From Treponema sp. (GTDB taxonomy: Bacteria; Spirochaetota; Spirochaetia; Treponematales; Breznakiellaceae), in contig WRMC01000016.1 in the NCBI GenBank assembly GCA_009777335.1, positions 1 through 40,011 on the forward strand: a stretch of 40,011 bases of DNA. The letters are read 5' to 3'. Positions 36,790-40,011 of the stretch are shown one piece after another. Under the pieces are notes generated by a model. It saw only the letters and a list, made by a program, of their open reading frames with translations. It ran no database searches and was not told the origin of the DNA. Positions within the stretch are counted from its first letter, which is position 1, and every line of letters begins with the position of its first letter. A program made the position numbers and the translations under genes.

Positions 36790-39219
36790 ATGAACGAAAA
36801 AACTATCAATGTACTGGAGTTTAAGACTATACAGGAAAGGGTGGCCGCCCTGGCCCTCAGCGAAGAGGCGGCCCAGCTCATCCTGGAGGACCGGCCCCGG
36901 TTAGATAAAGGGGAGGTCCAGGAGATACGAAAGCTGGTATCGGCCATCCAGGAGAGGATCTTCCTGGCCGGGGGGGAGCAGAGGCAGGCCCTCCCTGCGG
37001 TGGGGACCATCCTGCCCAAGCTCTCGGTAGAGGGGGCCATGCTGGAGCTGGAGGAGGCCTATGCCTTAGGGGTCTTTATCGATCGTTCGGGGGAGCTGCT
37101 CCAGTGGCTCCAAAGACCCTACCGGGGCCATATCCCTGAAGAGGACCATAGTTCCGATGCGGCAGCCCTGGCGGCCCGGGACCTCCCGGACTGTAAGGAA
37201 GAGGGGGCTGCGATCTTCAAGATCCTCGACCGGGAGGGGAAGCTCCGAGACCTCAAGGAACTGCGGGAGATCCGCCGGAGGATCCAATCCTTACAGAAGG
37301 AGATTGAATCTCTGGGCTTCCGCTACGGGCGGAACGAAGAAACCCGCCGCATGCTCCAGTCGGAACTCCCCTCCCAGCGGGACGGCCGCATGGTCCTGGC
37401 CGTAAAGGCCAACTTTCGGGGCCGGATCCGGGGCATAGTCCACGAGGTCTCTTCGACCGGGCAGACCGTCTTTGTAGAACCCGAAGAGGCGGTGGAGAAG
37501 AACAACGAACTCCTCATCGAGAACCGGCGCCTGGAGGCGGAGATCCGCCGCATCCTCCGGGACCTGACCGCCGCCCTGGCCCTGGGCCGGGAGAACTTGA
37601 GCCTCCTCCACCAGGGGGTCCTCTACCTGGAAACCATGAGGGCCCGGGCCCGCTACGGCCACGAGAGCCGGGGCATCTATGCCGAGGACAGCCAGGGGCG
37701 GCTCATCCTCAAGCAGGCCCGGCACCCCCTCCTGGGGCGGCAGGCCGTTCCCCTGGACCTCTTCATGCCCCCGGATATCCGGACGGTGATCATCACCGGC
37801 CCCAACACGGGGGGCAAGACCGTGGCCCTCAAGACCCTGGGCCTTTTGGCCATGATGAACCAGTTTGGCCTGGCCATCCCCGCCGAGGAGGAGACCTTCC
37901 TGCCCCACTTCGACGGCATCTATGCGGACATAGGGGACGAGCAATCCCTAAGCCAGTCCCTCTCCACCTTTTCGGGTCACATGACCAACATAGCCCAGAT
38001 CCTCTCCCAGACCAGTGCCGATTCCCTGGTCCTCCTGGATGAGCTCGGTTCGGGCACGGACCCCGAGGAGGGGAGTGCCATCGCCATGGCCATCCTTGAT
38101 CACTTCATAGCCCAGGGAACCCATTTAATCGTCACCACCCACCACGGGATCCTCAAGAACTACGGTTATACCCAGGAGGGGGTCGAGAACGCTTCGATGG
38201 AATTCGACGGCCGCACCCTGTCCCCCACCTTTCGGATCCGCATGGGGATCCCCGGAGAAAGCCGGGCAGTGGACATAGCTTCCCGAAACGGCCTCCCCTC
38301 GGCCCTGGTGGATCGGGCCCGCAGCTACCTAAGGGAGGAGCGTTCCGATGTGTCGGCCCTCATCAGGGGCCTAAAGGAAAAGCACAAGGAACTGGATGAA
38401 GCCGCCGAGGCGGGGAAGAAGGAAACCAGAAAGCTCCGGGAGGAACGCCGGGAAGCCGATCTCAAGGAACTCCGCCTTAAGCAGAGGGAGCTGGAAATCC
38501 GCAAGGAGGGGGCCGGGAGGCTCGCCCGGCTTTTGGGAGAAAGCCGGCAGACCCTGGAGAACCTGGTCCGGGAAGTGAAGGAGGGGGAGCTCAGCCGCGA
38601 GAAGACCCTGAAGGTGAAGGATTTTTTATCGGACCTGGAAGAGGCGGTCCGAACCGAAGAAGAAGACCTGGAGGCCGAAGAAAAGACCCTGGCCGAAGAA
38701 AAACGAAAGGGGAGGGAAGGGGAGAGCCTTCCTTCCGGGCCCCCAGCCCCCAGGACCTTTGAGCCCGGTCTGGAAGTCCTGGTAGGCGAAAACCGCCGCC
38801 CCGGCCGCATCATCCGCCTGGGTAAAAAAGGTAGCGACTTAAACCCCCCCGCCTGGATCGTCGAAGTGGGGGCCCTTAAAATGAGCATCAGCGAGGCCGA
38901 ACTCCAGCCCCGTAAGGAAAACACTCAGACCCAGGCCAAGGCTGCCTGGACCGCCGACCTGGCCCCCGCCGCCCCCGCCCAGCTGGAACTCAAACTCCTG
39001 GGCCTCCGCCTAAGTGAAGCTCAGGAAGCTCTCTCCCGTCAAATAGACGGGGCCATCATGGCAGGCCTCCGCAGCTTTGCGGTGGTCCACGGCAAGGGGG
39101 ATGGGATCCTCTCCAAGGGAGTCCAGGACTTCCTCCGCCATGACCCCCGGGTAGAGAGCTTCGCCTTCTCCCGCCCAGAGCAAGGAGGGTATGGGAGGAC
39201 AGAGGTGATGTTGAAGTGA
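36790..39219 (+). CDS. mutS2: MutS2, DNA-binding ATPase/endonuclease
   Basis: An 809-residue MutS2. Core helices are followed by the ATPase with Walker A ITGPNTGGKTVALKTLG (about residues 335-351), Walker B LVLLDELGSGTDPEEGSAIA and VTTHHGILKNYGYTQEG. A long charged coiled coil (about 510-640) leads to a KOW-like region (FEPGLEVLVGENRRPGRIIR) and a C-terminal Smr nuclease domain with LRLSEAQEALSRQIDGAI and FAVVHGKGDGILSKGVQDFL. In family members the protein suppresses recombination or rescues collided ribosomes. It starts 16 bp after rsgA, with only a weak ribosome-binding site. Confidence 0.95.
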   Translation: MNEKTINVLEFKTIQERVAALALSEEAAQLILEDRPRLDKGEVQEIRKLVSAIQERIFLAGGEQRQALPAVGTILPKLSVEGAMLELEEAYALGVFIDRSGELLQWLQRPYRGHIPEEDHSSDAAALAARDLPDCKEEGAAIFKILDREGKLRDLKELREIRRRIQSLQKEIESLGFRYGRNEETRRMLQSELPSQRDGRMVLAVKANFRGRIRGIVHEVSSTGQTVFVEPEEAVEKNNELLIENRRLEAEIRRILRDLTAALALGRENLSLLHQGVLYLETMRARARYGHESRGIYAEDSQGRLILKQARHPLLGRQAVPLDLFMPPDIRTVIITGPNTGGKTVALKTLGLLAMMNQFGLAIPAEEETFLPHFDGIYADIGDEQSLSQSLSTFSGHMTNIAQILSQTSADSLVLLDELGSGTDPEEGSAIAMAILDHFIAQGTHLIVTTHHGILKNYGYTQEGVENASMEFDGRTLSPTFRIRMGIPGESRAVDIASRNGLPSALVDRARSYLREERSDVSALIRGLKEKHKELDEAAEAGKKETRKLREERREADLKELRLKQRELEIRKEGAGRLARLLGESRQTLENLVREVKEGELSREKTLKVKDFLSDLEEAVRTEEEDLEAEEKTLAEEKRKGREGESLPSGPPAPRTFEPGLEVLVGENRRPGRIIRLGKKGSDLNPPAWIVEVGALKMSISEAELQPRKENTQTQAKAAWTADLAPAAPAQLELKLLGLRLSEAQEALSRQIDGAIMAGLRSFAVVHGKGDGILSKGVQDFLRHDPRVESFAFSRPEQGGYGRTEVMLK

Positions 39220-39346
39220 AGTTGCGTGGCCAGGCCGAAATCGCCGCAGGGACCATTTTCTGCTCCAGCACAGATAGCTATGCGTGGCTAGATCAAGAAG
39301 AGCCTTTATGAAGTCATTGGTAATGATTAGCTGTTTATTCTGCCTG

Positions 39347-39778
39347 TTAAATGCTTTTTCCTACTTCTTCCTGGCTAACAGACCAATTAATAATTTGTAA
39401 GTTTTCAATATTTTCAAAGTGTCTCGTATTATCGGTTACAAGGATATAGTTATTGTGGAGACAGAATGCAGCAATAAAGATATCTGCGTCCTCGGTATTT
39501 CTTCTTGCCTTTCTTTCCTTCACATATATATTTACAGCTTCATCCAAAAGGTGATCACCAAACTCGCCCACAGAAAATAAATCACAAAATTCCATTAATC
39601 TATTTAATTGATTTACCGCATTAATTAATAAAAGACCGCGTTTTACTTCGTAATATGCTATAGGTGTTACTATGATACTATGATTTTCATCTATCGCCTT
39701 TTCAATGTTCTCAATAACGGCGGAATTTCCCTTTAGGTAAAAAGATACTATATTAGAATCAAGAGCATAAATACTCAT
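39347..39778 (-). CDS. vapC: VapC-type PIN-domain toxin
   Basis: A 143-residue PIN-domain RNase. The acidic site is complete: Asp7 (YALDSNIVSFYLKG), Glu44 (AYYEVKRGLL), Asp97/Asp99 (NTEDADIFIAAFCL) and Asp116 (ILVTDNTRHF). VapC toxins cut tRNA or rRNA when their antitoxin is degraded. The start codon overlaps the antitoxin stop by four bases (39775-39778), the usual arrangement. The DNA is distinctly AT-rich compared with mutS2, indicating recent transfer. The 127 bp between mutS2 and this gene show no gene. Confidence 0.92.
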   Translation of the reverse strand: MSIYALDSNIVSFYLKGNSAVIENIEKAIDENHSIIVTPIAYYEVKRGLLLINAVNQLNRLMEFCDLFSVGEFGDHLLDEAVNIYVKERKARRNTEDADIFIAAFCLHNNYILVTDNTRHFENIENLQIINWSVSQEEVGKSI

Positions 39779-40011
39779 AAATCGGCTAGTTCCCTGAACT
39801 GTACCCTTTTTGATAAAATTACATCAAACTCCGGAGGCAAGGGATTGGTTTTATTGGTTTCATGAACTACCTTGGTCAATTGCCGGAATGCTGCCAGTTT
39901 TTTTTTCTTTTCGGGGAAGCTTTTATCTACACTTTCAATGGTCAAGGTTACTTTAGAACCTATTGTAAAATTACAAGGCTTTTCCGGTATAAAAACCCGG
40001 CCATCGTACAC
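39775..40011 (-). CDS. Antitoxin of the VapBC-type pair (5' end outside window)
   Basis: At least 78 residues; the frame reaches the window edge, where a GTG may or may not be the true start. YDGRVFIPEKPCNFTIGSKV resembles the AF2212/AbrB-like antitoxin N-terminus, which forms a DNA-binding swapped-hairpin. The Lys-rich middle and acidic-aromatic end (PPEFDVILSKRVQFRELADL) would wrap the toxin. It directly precedes and overlaps vapC, so the assignment as its antitoxin is strong although the subfamily is tentative. Confidence 0.78.
   Translation of the reverse strand: MYDGRVFIPEKPCNFTIGSKVTLTIESVDKSFPEKKKKLAAFRQLTKVVHETNKTNPLPPEFDVILSKRVQFRELADL

Noticed and set aside
39220-39346. Possible short peptide or gene remnant after mutS2
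   Set aside because: A short open stretch exists but has no start signal and no recognisable motif, and no clear terminator hairpin was found either.

Overview
The window looks like chromosomal DNA of a GC-rich spirochaete of the Treponema / Breznakiellaceae type. This is inferred from the many exported lipoproteins of spirochaetal character, tandem BMP/PnrA-like (TmpC-like) lipoproteins and the codon style. The species cannot be told from the sequence. Two stretches are clearly AT-rich and look foreign: the end of an RHS toxin gene with its neighbour (about 290-1500) and a VapBC-type toxin-antitoxin pair at the right edge (about 39300-40011).

Layout. 1-1860: 3' end of an RHS gene whose variable tip is an M23 (LytM-type) peptidase, a candidate lipoprotein immunity gene, then gene debris that includes a short-chain dehydrogenase C-terminus. 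1861-9468 (minus strand): a family-5 solute-binding lipoprotein with an ABC exporter, two coiled-coil proteins encoded in overlapping frames, an exported protein, an MltD-type lytic transglycosylase and a lipoprotein. 9535-11846 (plus): membrane protein and TPR lipoprotein. 11843-14891 (minus): OppA-like binding protein and a conserved-looking hypothetical. 15000-16769 (plus): two lipoproteins of unknown role. 16756-23712 (plus): a histidine operon, hisG-hisB-hisF-hisAIE-hisC-(hemerythrin)-hisD, preceded by a promoter, a seven-histidine leader peptide and a terminator/antiterminator attenuator. 23709-34712 (minus): esterase, MBL hydrolase, QueD-like protein, larC (split in two frames), larB, a FecBCD-type metal/chelate ABC importer, two BMP lipoproteins, a second MBL hydrolase and a pentapeptide-repeat protein. 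34775-39219 (plus): zinc-ribbon protein, murI, rsgA, mutS2.

How the genes fit together. The his operon supplies six proteins carrying HisG, B, F, A, I, E, C and D. HisA, HisI and HisE are fused into one chain, and no hisH or histidinol-phosphatase gene is present. The attenuator reads histidine supply: ribosome stalling on the His codons frees a segment (16846-16855) that can pair with the 5' arm of the terminator. LarB and LarC make the nickel-pincer nucleotide cofactor, and the adjoining FecBCD importer is a reasonable candidate for nickel or nickel-chelate uptake. LarC is encoded in two overlapping frames.

A recurring feature is that genes first behind a recognisable promoter have the -10 box only 5-8 nt from the start codon and mostly lack a Shine-Dalgarno sequence (5473-, 9468-, 9535+, 14891-, 16791+, 34712-, 34775+). 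Downstream cistrons usually have strong ribosome-binding sites. This suggests widespread leaderless initiation, including for the his leader peptide itself. No rRNA, tRNA, CRISPR array or intact insertion sequence was seen.
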